In this document: positions 6,983 to 15,059 of the stretch, in pieces
Layout: each line of letters opens with the position of its first letter
Numbering within the stretch: the first letter of the stretch is position 1
NCBI GenBank assembly: GCA_023425485.1
Contig: JAFACO010000457.1
Coordinates: 1 to 15,776 of the forward strand
Source of the DNA: Bacillota bacterium
Lineage (GTDB): Bacteria > Bacillota > Clostridia > Lachnospirales > Lachnospiraceae
Length of the DNA: 15,776 nucleotides
Reading direction: 5' to 3'
Program-made: the position numbers and the translations under genes
The notes under the pieces: generated by a model
Seen by the model: the letters and a program-made list of their open reading frames with translations, nothing else
Database searches by the model: none
Told to the model about the DNA's origin: nothing

Positions 6983-7000
6983 TTGTCGCACCATTCGACA
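6983..7000. promoter_or_regulatory. Inverted pair of 0A-box-like sites
   Basis: The minus strand carries TGTCGAAT at 7000-6993, an exact core 0A box (TGTCGAA). Two bases away the plus strand carries TTGTCGCA at 6983-6990, differing from TTGTCGAA at one base. Together they make a TGTCG/CGACA palindrome about 200 bp upstream of the spo0A promoter. This suggests autoregulation by phosphorylated Spo0A. A weak sigma-H-like sequence lies just downstream, but its spacing is poor. Confidence 0.5.
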
Positions 7001-7151
7001 GTGAAAAAAGGGAATAAATCGAAGAAAAAGAGGCCACCACAATATTTTGTATTATGATATATTTTAATCAATTAATATGCTGTAAGATTGGATAAAATTT
7101 ATTATTTTATTAGCGCATTTCGTCGACTTCTTATTATAACAAAACATTTCC

Positions 7152-8435
7152 TTATTCTAAATTATTTACCATGTTCTCTATGAAAGTACCATAACCTTTC
7201 GTTGAATCCTGTATAAATACATGCGTAACAGCACCTATTATCTTGTTATTTTGGATAATTGGGCTTCCACTCATACCTTGAACAATTCCGCCTGTCATAT
7301 TTAATAATCTTTCGTCTGTGATGCGCAAAACAATGCCTTTACTATGATTACTATTGCTAACATCAACACTCTCAATGCTAATATTAAAATCTTCTATTTT
7401 ATCATCAATTGTACAGCGAATGACTGCTTTCCCCTTCTTTACCTCTTGTTTCAATCCTATCTCTAGAGGTTTCAGTAATGGGTCTTCCTCATAATTTCCT
7501 CCAATTCTACCAAATATCCCTTGATAGGTATTGTTCGTAATTTTACCTATTCGAAACCTGTCATTTTGGCGAATCATACCTATTAATTCCCCCGGTGCTC
7601 CTTCTTTACCTTTAATAATTGACATAATCTCTGCTGTATAAATAGAGCCTTGCTTTACATCCATTAATAGACCGGTATCAATATCGGTGATACCATGACC
7701 TAAAGCACCAAATTGTCCATCAGTAGTTATAAAAGTAAGCGTTCCAATACCCTGCGTATTATCTCTAATCCATGCACCTATTTTGTAAGAACCACTCGAG
7801 GTTTTTACAGGGGTAACCCTAACCGTAAAATCTTCCTCATTTCTTCTAACCAATAAAGTTACATCATTGCCCTCGCATTTTTGTATTTCATCTATTAATT
7901 CACTTTTTTCTGTAAGTTTTATATTATTTATTTCTAATATATAATCCCCAGATTTTAATTTGTTGCTAATTGGTTCATGGTTGAGACCGTCGGCACCTGT
8001 TATTCGTCCACTACCTAATACCAGAAGTCCATCAGTTTCAACATAAATACCAATTGGATAACCGCATGGAATCAATTCATTTGTTTCTATTACATCCAGT
8101 GAAATGTTTTTTAAATCAATAATACCGAAAAGCTTTAAACTCACATTATACTTCCCTGTTTGAGAAGATTCTAATGTAAATGGTTGATTTAAATCAATAT
8201 CAATTTGATTAGCCGGAACCCTAAGATCATTTACACTTATAACTCCAACATCCTCTGTTTCAATATTAGCTTGCATGGGCATGTTGAAGTCGAAGTCTTG
8301 CTCCGTTCCCACCACTAGTTTAATTTCATTTGGTATACTTTTTTCGATGTAATAATAAATAAAAAATGCCAACACAACAATATTTACTATAAACAAACAG
8401 ATTAAAAACTTTCGATATATTTTGTTTACCCTCAT
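7152..8435 (-). CDS. spoIVB: SpoIVB serine peptidase (PDZ and S55 domains)
   Basis: In the Bacillus model this protein is secreted from the forespore into the intermembrane space, where it triggers SpoIVFA cleavage and so pro-sigma-K processing. The 427 residues match the family length of about 425. A membrane anchor spans residues 10-29. A PDZ domain occupies about 125-210, and the S55 peptidase domain runs from about 220 to the end. The proposed triad is His247 in GALGHGITD, Asp374 in LRITDERLL and Ser389 in GGIVQGMSGSP. All three are offset by +11 from the Bacillus subtilis residues His236, Asp363 and Ser378 that I recall. GAGGTG at 8446-8441 supports the ATG. It lies between recN and spo0A, the usual order. 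No convincing sigma-G promoter was recognised. Confidence 0.96.
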   Translation of the reverse strand: MRVNKIYRKFLICLFIVNIVVLAFFIYYYIEKSIPNEIKLVVGTEQDFDFNMPMQANIETEDVGVISVNDLRVPANQIDIDLNQPFTLESSQTGKYNVSLKLFGIIDLKNISLDVIETNELIPCGYPIGIYVETDGLLVLGSGRITGADGLNHEPISNKLKSGDYILEINNIKLTEKSELIDEIQKCEGNDVTLLVRRNEEDFTVRVTPVKTSSGSYKIGAWIRDNTQGIGTLTFITTDGQFGALGHGITDIDTGLLMDVKQGSIYTAEIMSIIKGKEGAPGELIGMIRQNDRFRIGKITNNTYQGIFGRIGGNYEEDPLLKPLEIGLKQEVKKGKAVIRCTIDDKIEDFNISIESVDVSNSNHSKGIVLRITDERLLNMTGGIVQGMSGSPIIQNNKIIGAVTHVFIQDSTKGYGTFIENMVNNLE

Positions 8436-8550
8436 CCTTTCACCTCATACCTCTTTTTTTCATGCACGCACTTGCTGTCTTAAAATATATTAAAGGTTGT
8501 TGCTTAATTTGAAGTTCTTTGATGCAGTGTCTCTCTAGTTTTCTTACATC

Positions 8551-8601
8551 AAAAAAGGATATACAACCGTATTGTATATCCCACAATAGTATTGTATATC
8601 C
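8551..8601 (-). terminator. Rho-independent terminator of recN, with duplicated arm
   Basis: On the minus strand GGATATACAA and TTGTATATCC form a perfect 10-bp stem (8581-8572 with 8566-8557) around a 5-base loop, followed by six U residues (8556-8551). The upstream arm is duplicated: GTATTGTATATCC occurs on the plus strand at both 8569-8581 and 8589-8601, exactly 20 bp apart. Either copy could pair with the downstream arm. The stem is AU-rich, so termination may be incomplete. Confidence 0.75.
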
Positions 8602-8630
8602 ATGATTTTAGTATACGTAATTTTCAATTT

Positions 8631-10316
8631 TTAAAGCTTGTATTTTTTAGTAGCTAATGCTAATTCTTTCATTTCTTTTGCACTTTCTTTCACACGGTCC
8701 GTAATTTCAGCACCTCCAAGAATTCTGGACAATTCCTCTACTTCTTCTTTTTGATTTAATTTTTTAATTATTGTTTGAGTAGATAATCCATCGGTTTGCT
8801 TCTCTATTATATAATGAGTATCCGCCATGGCAGCTATTTGTGCCAAATGTGTGATGCAAATAATCTGATGATTTCTAGCAATTAATGCTAACTGTTCTGA
8901 TACCTTCTGTGCAGTTCTTCCACTAATACCAACATCTATTTCATCGAAAATCAGTGTTTCAATTTCATCTTTATCCGCTAACACAGATTTTATACCTAAC
9001 ATAATTCTGGATAATTCACCACCGGATGCCACTTTTGACAAAGGCTTCATGCTTTCTCCAGGATTGGTAGAAATAATAAATTCAGCATCGTCAAAACCGT
9101 TTGTTGTATAATGTTCCATTTGTTGAAAGATCATTTCGAATTTAACATCCAGAAAATTCAATGAGATTAAAGCCTCACTTATTTTAACGTTTAATTCCTT
9201 TGCCTTACTCTTACGAATATTTGACAGTTGAGTGGATAGTTCCTTCAACTCATCTTCCGCTTTATTAAATGATTTATTAAGTTTATCCATATAGATATCG
9301 TAATCACGATACTTTTCTAGTTTCTGTTCACATTCTTTCGCATAATTTTTTATTATTTGAAGGGAATTACCAAATTTCGATTTTAGATGATTGATTAAGT
9401 CCAATCGTTTGGTTACTTCCATAAGCTCTTCTTCCGGTTTCTCAAGATCGGCCAGATACTGTGATATATCTCTGTTAAAATCATTCATCAATCCATCAAT
9501 TTCTGTCAGCTGATCTAAATAACTTCGTATAGCCTCATCATAATCTGCGAGTTTTAACAATTGCCTTAAAGCTCGTCCCATGAGATCTCCTGCTCCAGCA
9601 GCATCATTCCCTGTAAACTGATAGATATGCTCTAACCCTACAGAGATAGCATTAGCATTGGATAACTTCTTATACTTAATTGCTAATTCCTCATCTTCAC
9701 CTTCTAACAGGTTTGCCTTTGTAATCTCATCCAGCTCATACTCTAAAAACGAAATCTCCCGAAGCCTTTTTTCTTCATCTATTCCCGATTGTTCTAATTC
9801 AATTTTCAATCTTCTATATTCTTTATAGGCAAGTTCTAACTGCTGTTTCAATCCACCAATCTCATCTTTTGCAAATCGATCCACAATCTCTAAGTGATTT
9901 GCCTTATGTAATAAAGACTGATGTTCGTGCTGCCCATGGATGTCAATCAGTAATCCTGTGATTTCTGATAAAACAGAGGCAGTCACATTTTCACCATTTA
10001 TTTTACAGACACTACGACCCGCCATTATCTTACGAGATATTATGATCTGATTACCTTCCACAGGAACATCTAATTCCTCCATACGTCGAAAAACTGTAGC
10101 TTCCTTTGTATCAAAAATGAGTTCAACCAGAGCATAATCTGCACCATTACGTACAATATCCTTATTCACCTTTGCACCAAGAGCAGCATTAATAGATCCG
10201 ATTATGATTGATTTACCAGCTCCGGTTTCGCCCGTCATAATATTAAGATTATCGTTAAAATATACTTCTATTTCATTGATTATAGCAAAATTTTTAACAT
10301 GCAGACTGACTAACAC
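8631..10316 (-). CDS. recN: DNA repair protein RecN
   Basis: RecN is an SMC-like ATPase that acts at DNA double-strand breaks during recombinational repair. The 561-residue product has the family layout. An N-terminal ATP-binding half carries the Walker A GETGAGKS (29-36) and a conserved GQHEHQSLL near 133-141. A long charged alpha-helical, coiled-coil middle runs from about 155 to 385. The C-terminal half carries the ABC signature SGGELSR (431-437), Walker B LIFDEIDVG (455-463) and the THLAQIA switch (489-495). The start is a GTG at 10316, supported by GAGGG at 10328-10324 and by the family-like opening MLVSLHVKNFAII. In many Firmicutes argR precedes recN, but here a DUF523 gene does. The promoter overlaps a LexA-type box, suggesting SOS induction. 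Confidence 0.97.
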   Translation of the reverse strand: MLVSLHVKNFAIINEIEVYFNDNLNIMTGETGAGKSIIIGSINAALGAKVNKDIVRNGADYALVELIFDTKEATVFRRMEELDVPVEGNQIIISRKIMAGRSVCKINGENVTASVLSEITGLLIDIHGQHEHQSLLHKANHLEIVDRFAKDEIGGLKQQLELAYKEYRRLKIELEQSGIDEEKRLREISFLEYELDEITKANLLEGEDEELAIKYKKLSNANAISVGLEHIYQFTGNDAAGAGDLMGRALRQLLKLADYDEAIRSYLDQLTEIDGLMNDFNRDISQYLADLEKPEEELMEVTKRLDLINHLKSKFGNSLQIIKNYAKECEQKLEKYRDYDIYMDKLNKSFNKAEDELKELSTQLSNIRKSKAKELNVKISEALISLNFLDVKFEMIFQQMEHYTTNGFDDAEFIISTNPGESMKPLSKVASGGELSRIMLGIKSVLADKDEIETLIFDEIDVGISGRTAQKVSEQLALIARNHQIICITHLAQIAAMADTHYIIEKQTDGLSTQTIIKKLNQKEEVEELSRILGGAEITDRVKESAKEMKELALATKKYKL

Positions 10317-10374
10317 TATCTATCCCTCATTTCTTCGAAGATTAATCGATGGTGTGGAAGAAATTTCACTTTAA

Positions 10375-10388
10375 AAAACATATGTTCT
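10375..10388. promoter_or_regulatory. LexA (SOS) box at the recN promoter
   Basis: The minus strand reads AGAACATATGTTTT, matching the Firmicutes LexA/DinR consensus CGAACRNRYGTTYG at every position except the two outermost bases. It begins seven bases downstream of the -10, at the expected transcription start, which is a good place for repression. recN is an SOS gene in several bacteria, which fits the placement. Confidence 0.7.
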
Positions 10389-10394
10389 GATTAT

Positions 10395-10423
10395 ATTTTA
10401 ACATAAGGCTTTTTTTAATTCAA
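10395..10423 (-). promoter_or_regulatory. Sigma-A promoter of recN
   Basis: The minus strand shows TTGAAT (10423-10418), a 17 bp spacer, and TAAAAT (10400-10395) with a TGn extension (TGTTAAAAT). Transcription would start close to the LexA-like box. The leader to the GTG start is about 75 bases. Confidence 0.7.
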
Positions 10424-10515
10424 TCAAAAGATGATTTCTTGTTAAAAACAGCAATATTTTATATTATTTTACAGCAGTATAACTATTTGCAATTCAAGTA
10501 GCGTTCGTTTTGGTC

Positions 10516-11025
10516 TTATAAAAGCTGCACCTCATCTTCTGTTATTACCTTTATTCCATTCTGTATGAGTAGCTCGGCAGTCACACCATTCCCTTTTGTC
10601 AGCGTTCCTGTAAAACTTCCATCATAAATGAATCCTTTTCCACAGGAAGGACTTTTTGACTTTAATATAGCCATTGTTATATTAGCTGCTTGGACAATCT
10701 CCAGTACCTTCTGTGCTCCCTGGAAAAATTCTTTGGACAGGTCACGCCCGTCCTCACAGATAATCTGAATCTGATTGTCCTCAATAACACCTTCCTCTTT
10801 ATTTATCTGAGTATCGAATCTTTCCCTCTTATTATTAGTTTGTTTATTTGCTTCGTTTGCTCTTCTCTCACACCGAGGTCTAGGTGTTGGTAATCCAGCC
10901 AGTACTTCAGGACAAACTAAGATTGCTTCTCCCTGGTTTACTAAGTCCATTACTGTTTTATCTACAAAACCTTTTCCATCATATCTGCATGGAATACCCG
11001 CCAAACAGGCACTAACTAAATACAT
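10516..11025 (-). CDS. DUF523 family protein, TudS-like Fe-S protein
   Basis: The 169-residue product carries the family hallmarks SACLAGIPCRYDG (5-17), VCPEVLAGLPTPRP (37-50) and KSKSPSCGKG (122-131). Cysteines 7, 13, 38 and 128 are candidate cluster ligands. Characterised DUF523 members (TudS) bind a [4Fe-4S] cluster and remove sulfur from 2-thiouracil; whether this one does is an inference. Between residues 51 and 85 the usual short linker is a longer hydrophilic segment rich in Asn, Lys, Glu and Arg. I chose the ATG at 11025 because AGGAGGGG lies at 11040-11033, seven bases upstream. The in-frame ATG at 11067 would place that site inside the gene and add 14 atypical residues. It stands alone between the Ig-like gene and recN, with its own promoter. 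Confidence 0.9.
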   Translation of the reverse strand: MYLVSACLAGIPCRYDGKGFVDKTVMDLVNQGEAILVCPEVLAGLPTPRPRCERRANEANKQTNNKRERFDTQINKEEGVIEDNQIQIICEDGRDLSKEFFQGAQKVLEIVQAANITMAILKSKSPSCGKGFIYDGSFTGTLTKGNGVTAELLIQNGIKVITEDEVQLL

Positions 11026-11088
11026 TAGAATTCCCCTCCTTTTCCTGTACTTCTTATTTAACTTCATAAATTATTTACTTTATCTGAC

Positions 11089-11128
11089 GAAAGCTGCCTT
11101 GGATGAATAAACATCGCAGACAGCTTTC
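11089..11128 (-). repeat. Hairpin in the DUF523 leader
   Basis: GAAAGCTG (11089-11096) pairs perfectly with CAGCTTTC (11121-11128). Short inner stems CT/AG and GATG/CATC extend the structure. No U-tract follows on the minus strand. It lies between the proposed promoter and the DUF523 ribosome binding site, so it is a leader structure or an old 3' end of the Ig-like gene. Confidence 0.4.
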
Positions 11129-11144
11129 TAAATTTTATATCTTT

Positions 11145-11173
11145 TTTATATCTTGAGGTTAATAATGCCTCAA
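11145..11173 (-). promoter_or_regulatory. Putative promoter of the DUF523 gene
   Basis: The minus strand has TTGAGG (11173-11168), a 17 bp spacer and TATAAA (11150-11145). The -35 is also one arm of an inverted repeat, TTGAGG/CCTCAA (11153-11158 with 11168-11173), and part of the third copy of a 16-bp-period repeat. This suggests that a regulator may bind over it. Confidence 0.5.
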
Positions 11174-11208
11174 CTATCTTTTGCATCAACTATATTAAGC
11201 ATCAACTA
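11167..11208 (-). repeat. Three direct repeats with 16-bp period
   Basis: On the minus strand TAGTTGATGC occurs at 11208-11199 and 11192-11183, and TAGTTGAGGC at 11176-11167. The spacing is exactly 16 bp. The first copy spans the TGA stop of the Ig-like gene and the last contains the -35 of the DUF523 promoter. Tandem operator sites or slippage products are both possible. Confidence 0.6.
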
Positions 11209-14200
11209 ATCTTTGTAACTCTTAGCTTACACGTCAACTTACTACCATTGACCATAGCAGTGATTGTGGCTGTTCCAACAGCTCTGGTACTTACTCTACC
11301 ATTTGTTACGATCGCTATCTTTGGATTATCAATACTCCATTTTACTGTACTTGTAGCACCTTCCACCACCAATGGATATTCCATTGTAGTATATTGTTCC
11401 AAGGTAAGGCTAGTAATATTCAGACCAATAACTGTTACCTCAATGGTAGCTGTCTTACCTGAACCTGTCATTGCGGTGATATAGGCAGTTCCAGGTGACT
11501 TTGCAACAATCCTGCCAGTTTTTTTATCCACAGAAGCAACTGCCGGACTATCCGAGCTCCAGGTAATATCTTTGTCTGCATTAGCAGGAGCTAAGACTAC
11601 AGAAACAATCTTACTTTCCCTTGCTACAAGGGTTAACTTTTTATCCTGTAATGTAATGCCAGTTGCTGGGACCCGTTTATTGACCGTTATAACACAAATG
11701 GCCTTTTTCCCGCTATTATCCATAGCAGATGCTGTAATTGTTACTTCTCCGTCCTTTAATGCAGTAACCACACCTTTTTCATCGACGATTGCTATGGATT
11801 TATTACTTGAGGTCCATTTCGCTGTCTTAAAGGTTGCATTGGATGGTTTTAATGTTGCCTTTATTGTTCTGGTATCGCCAACAAACATTGTCATATAGCT
11901 TGTACTTATGGAAAGACTGCTAACTGGCGTCACTACTCGTATTGTTGCTGATGCTTCCACATCACTTCCATCGGTAGTGGTAGCCGTAATGGTTGTATAA
12001 CCATTCTTAATACCAGTAACTTTTCCCTTCTGGTTAACGGTTGCCACACTAGGATTACTTGATTTCCACACTAATCCTGGATTAGTTGCAGATTCCGTTG
12101 TTATCTTTGCTACAAGGTTTAACGACCTTCCTTTACCAAGCCTGTAACTGGAATAATTAAGCTTAACTGTTGTAACTGGTTCTCTGACCAGAATGACACA
12201 GGTATCTCTTAAACCACCATCTACCGTAGTACAATAAATAACTGCTGAACCGCCTTTAATAGCTGTTATTTCACCCTTGCTGTTAACTGTAGCTACCTTT
12301 TCATTAGAACTTTTCCAGGTAACACCGAGCTGTGATGCATTACTTGGTGTAATGGATACTTCAAGAGTGAACTTATTACCAACAAAGATGGTCTTTTCAG
12401 AAAAGTTTAATAAGAGACCTTGAACAGGTTGTGTTACTGTTACCTTGCAATAGGCTACTGCTCCTGCAACTGTTCTTACCATGATAATTGCTGAGCCAGC
12501 CCCTTTACCAGTTACTTTACCTTCGTTATCGACAATTGCTATCTTCGTATCGCTGGATTCCCAAATAAGCTCGTTGTCTGTACTGTTCGCTGGTGTCAAA
12601 GTCTTTTTAAAGACATAGTATTCACCTACTTTAAGTTTTAAATCCGATAAATCTAATTTTACACCCGTTGCCACACTTCTAATTGTAATATTGCAATATG
12701 CCGAATATGCTCCATCCGAGGTTTTCAATATAATGGTTGCCGTTCCAACGCTCTTAGCAGTCACCTTACCCGATGCATCAACTGTAACAACTGATGTATT
12801 GGTGGAGGTCCAAGTTACTCCTGTATTAGCAGCATTTACTGGAAGGAGTACATAGGTTAATCTTGCTGTTTCACCCACATACATTGTCTTTGTGGTTTCA
12901 TCCAGCGCAATGGATACCACGGGAACATCAATTGTAAGGTTACACATCGCTGTAACTGCAGGATTATCCGCAGAGGTTGCTATAATTGTAACCGTTCCAG
13001 ATTTTATAAACGTTACTCTACCGTTAGCATCTACAGTCGCTTTTTTTGTATCGGTGGAAGACCAAAGTACCTCCTTATTCAATGCAGTAGTTGGATAAAC
13101 CGAAGCTCGTAGCTGTAAGTATTTTGATGCCATACTTACTATGGCCGAGGTTTCGGATAATACAATACTTGTTACTGGTTGTCTTACAGTTATATGACAA
13201 TAGCCGACAACAACATTATCCTGATTAATTGCTGTAATTACGGCTGTTCCCCCAGCAACACCTTTAATAACTGCAGTTAAGGCGTATGGGTTAGTCACTA
13301 CAACCACACTCGTGTCAGAGGATCTCCACTGAAGATTTATATTAGTCAAATCCTTCGGTGTAACAGTAGCAGTAATGGTTGCAGATTCTCCGATGGCAAG
13401 ATTTAACTTTGCCGGGTCAAGAACAATACTAGTTACTGATTGCTGAACCGTAATTTTACAGGTTGCAGATTTAACGATACCATTAATATTTTGCTGAGCT
13501 GTTATTGTTGCTGTTCCCTTAGCTACACCTGTTACTAAACCATTTTCTACGGTTGCTACCTTTGGATCACTTGTGCTCCATACAATTGGATAGGTGTTAT
13601 CCGTTACGATTGCATTCAATTGCAGGGTACCCTTCGTATAAATGGTAGCATCGGAAGTGCTTAGTGCAATTCCGTCAATTACTCTGATATGTATAAATAT
13701 ATCTGCAACAACGGTTTCATCTCCATATTGGTTCTGCGTTGTATTATAGGACAGCTTAATAGTTACAGTACCATTTCGCTTCGCCGTTATTACATAATCC
13801 TTGGTATCAAGAAGTGCGGTATTCTGACTTCCTTCAACATAAACCGGTGCTGTAAACATATTTACTCCGGTTATGTTTGAATTTGCAATCAAATTGTAGG
13901 TATCTCCAACTGTCATAACAAGATTTAAATTATTGAATACAATTGGAACTACGACTTTCATATAAGCATAGGGTATATTTGTATTCCCGATATATTTTGC
14001 ATCTGAATATGCATATATTTCATAAGAACCTGCTTTTACATTTCTAAAGGTAACGTTACCGCTGATGTCACTTACATTATAAGACATCAGGGTAGAATCT
14101 CCTTCTTTTATGGAATTACCCTTATTGTCATATACCACCCATTTTAAATTAGTACCAAGGGAAGCACTGGAATTAATGGTAAAGCTGGAGGGAACTCCAG

Positions 14201-15008
14201 AAACAATAGCGGAAGCCTGATTCTTATCAGCTGTGGAATTATAAGTTACATTTTGACCAGCGGAATCTGGTATTGTAAGACTGAAATGTGGCTTTACAAC
14301 AACTGGAATGGTCACTACCATCGCTTTATCACTGGTGGACCAGGTCTTGGATGTTACCGTAATTGTTGCAGTACCTGCTCCAACAACAGTTACCATACCT
14401 GTTTCATCTACAGTTGCCACACCGATATTAGAACTTTTCCACTCCACCACATCATCCAAATCATCCGTAGTAGGCTCAGTATCCACCTCAGTAACATATT
14501 TTAAGTATAATCTTTTTTGGATTGCCGGTGCTGTCGTATCCATATTTGAATCCAGTAATAATACTTTATTTTCTGTGGTCGTTATAGTGGTCAGCCCAGA
14601 TCTTTGCGCATCAAAGGCAAGTCCAACTTTCACTGCAAAACTGATATTGATGGTACCCCAGCTTTGCTTTATTGTTGCCGTTATAGTAGAATATCCTGGT
14701 CCCTTACGAAGCAGTGTCACAAAACTATTCGGATTACTTGTGCTTGTATCAATATCTACAACTTTCTTCTGTGACGTGGACCATTGAATGGTTGCAGTTG
14801 GTTCTAATGTACCTGTAATATTAAAGGTAGTCGAGGATTGCGTTATTTCATATTCACTTCCAACTGGCTTTGATGTACCTGATTGTACAAAACCATAATC
14901 TGCAGCGGATGCAGCAAATACTTTTGCTGGTGTACCAGTGAATGGTAATATAATTAAAGCTAGTATTAAGCTATATAACAACGATTTTAGTATTTTTTTC
15001 ATTTTCAT
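11202..15008 (-). CDS. Large secreted protein with about 12 bacterial Ig-like (Big_2) modules
   Basis: The 1268-residue product opens with a signal peptide: a Lys-rich start, a hydrophobic stretch at about 10-23, then AKVFA, likely cut after Ala32. Ten consecutive Big_2-type modules of 80-87 residues fill about 444-1268, each with the W.SS...VATVD..G.VT....G.ATITA pattern. Two more lie near 60-128 and 170-239, with a divergent stretch between. Eight of the ten tandem modules carry a Cys in the last strand (517, 604, 689, 772, 854, 937, 1105, 1260). I see no LPXTG, SLH, choline-binding or catalytic domain, so it is probably released or held by unknown contacts. Big_2 modules usually serve as adhesive or spacer domains. 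I chose the ATG at 15008 because GGGAGGT lies at 15025-15019; the longer frame from 15059 lacks a ribosome binding site and would mask the signal peptide. Confidence 0.92.
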   Translation of the reverse strand: MKMKKILKSLLYSLILALIILPFTGTPAKVFAASAADYGFVQSGTSKPVGSEYEITQSSTTFNITGTLEPTATIQWSTSQKKVVDIDTSTSNPNSFVTLLRKGPGYSTITATIKQSWGTINISFAVKVGLAFDAQRSGLTTITTTENKVLLLDSNMDTTAPAIQKRLYLKYVTEVDTEPTTDDLDDVVEWKSSNIGVATVDETGMVTVVGAGTATITVTSKTWSTSDKAMVVTIPVVVKPHFSLTIPDSAGQNVTYNSTADKNQASAIVSGVPSSFTINSSASLGTNLKWVVYDNKGNSIKEGDSTLMSYNVSDISGNVTFRNVKAGSYEIYAYSDAKYIGNTNIPYAYMKVVVPIVFNNLNLVMTVGDTYNLIANSNITGVNMFTAPVYVEGSQNTALLDTKDYVITAKRNGTVTIKLSYNTTQNQYGDETVVADIFIHIRVIDGIALSTSDATIYTKGTLQLNAIVTDNTYPIVWSTSDPKVATVENGLVTGVAKGTATITAQQNINGIVKSATCKITVQQSVTSIVLDPAKLNLAIGESATITATVTPKDLTNINLQWRSSDTSVVVVTNPYALTAVIKGVAGGTAVITAINQDNVVVGYCHITVRQPVTSIVLSETSAIVSMASKYLQLRASVYPTTALNKEVLWSSTDTKKATVDANGRVTFIKSGTVTIIATSADNPAVTAMCNLTIDVPVVSIALDETTKTMYVGETARLTYVLLPVNAANTGVTWTSTNTSVVTVDASGKVTAKSVGTATIILKTSDGAYSAYCNITIRSVATGVKLDLSDLKLKVGEYYVFKKTLTPANSTDNELIWESSDTKIAIVDNEGKVTGKGAGSAIIMVRTVAGAVAYCKVTVTQPVQGLLLNFSEKTIFVGNKFTLEVSITPSNASQLGVTWKSSNEKVATVNSKGEITAIKGGSAVIYCTTVDGGLRDTCVILVREPVTTVKLNYSSYRLGKGRSLNLVAKITTESATNPGLVWKSSNPSVATVNQKGKVTGIKNGYTTITATTTDGSDVEASATIRVVTPVSSLSISTSYMTMFVGDTRTIKATLKPSNATFKTAKWTSSNKSIAIVDEKGVVTALKDGEVTITASAMDNSGKKAICVITVNKRVPATGITLQDKKLTLVARESKIVSVVLAPANADKDITWSSDSPAVASVDKKTGRIVAKSPGTAYITAMTGSGKTATIEVTVIGLNITSLTLEQYTTMEYPLVVEGATSTVKWSIDNPKIAIVTNGRVSTRAVGTATITAMVNGSKLTCKLRVTKIS

Positions 15009-15059
15009 ATGTACTTTTACCTCCCTTAAACCCTTAACTACAATTAATATCGGCAACAT

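Larger units (their letters stand above)
6616..7151 (-). other. Long regulatory spacer between spoIVB and spo0A
   Basis: This 536 bp stretch has no credible ORF on either strand. It holds the 0A-box pair near 6983-7000, the sigma-A promoter at 6763-6791 and a 140-base leader containing a bulged hairpin near 6706-6729. No clear intrinsic terminator follows spoIVB, so read-through from spoIVB into spo0A remains possible. Confidence 0.55.

Noticed and set aside
7128..7155. Sigma-H-like promoter at the end of spoIVB
   Set aside because: AAGGAAAT followed by AAGAAG resembles the consensus only loosely and lies more than 500 bp from spo0A.
8436..8550. Sigma-G promoter upstream of spoIVB
   Set aside because: Isolated GCATC and CATGA matches occur but not as a -35/-10 pair at workable spacing.
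11205..13679. Recent tandem duplication of DNA in the Ig-like module array
   Set aside because: The modules share protein motifs but their DNA is well diverged. I see no long identical stretches, so the array is old.
14308..14787. A 159-codon open frame on the plus strand
   Set aside because: It lies wholly inside the Ig-like gene on the opposite strand. Its Val/Ser/Thr-rich translation mirrors the repeat codons and it has no ribosome binding site, so it is a shadow.
15009..15059. Upstream ATG for the Ig-like protein
   Set aside because: It has no ribosome binding site and would put 17 residues before a clear Lys-rich signal peptide start, whereas GGGAGGT precedes the ATG at 15008.
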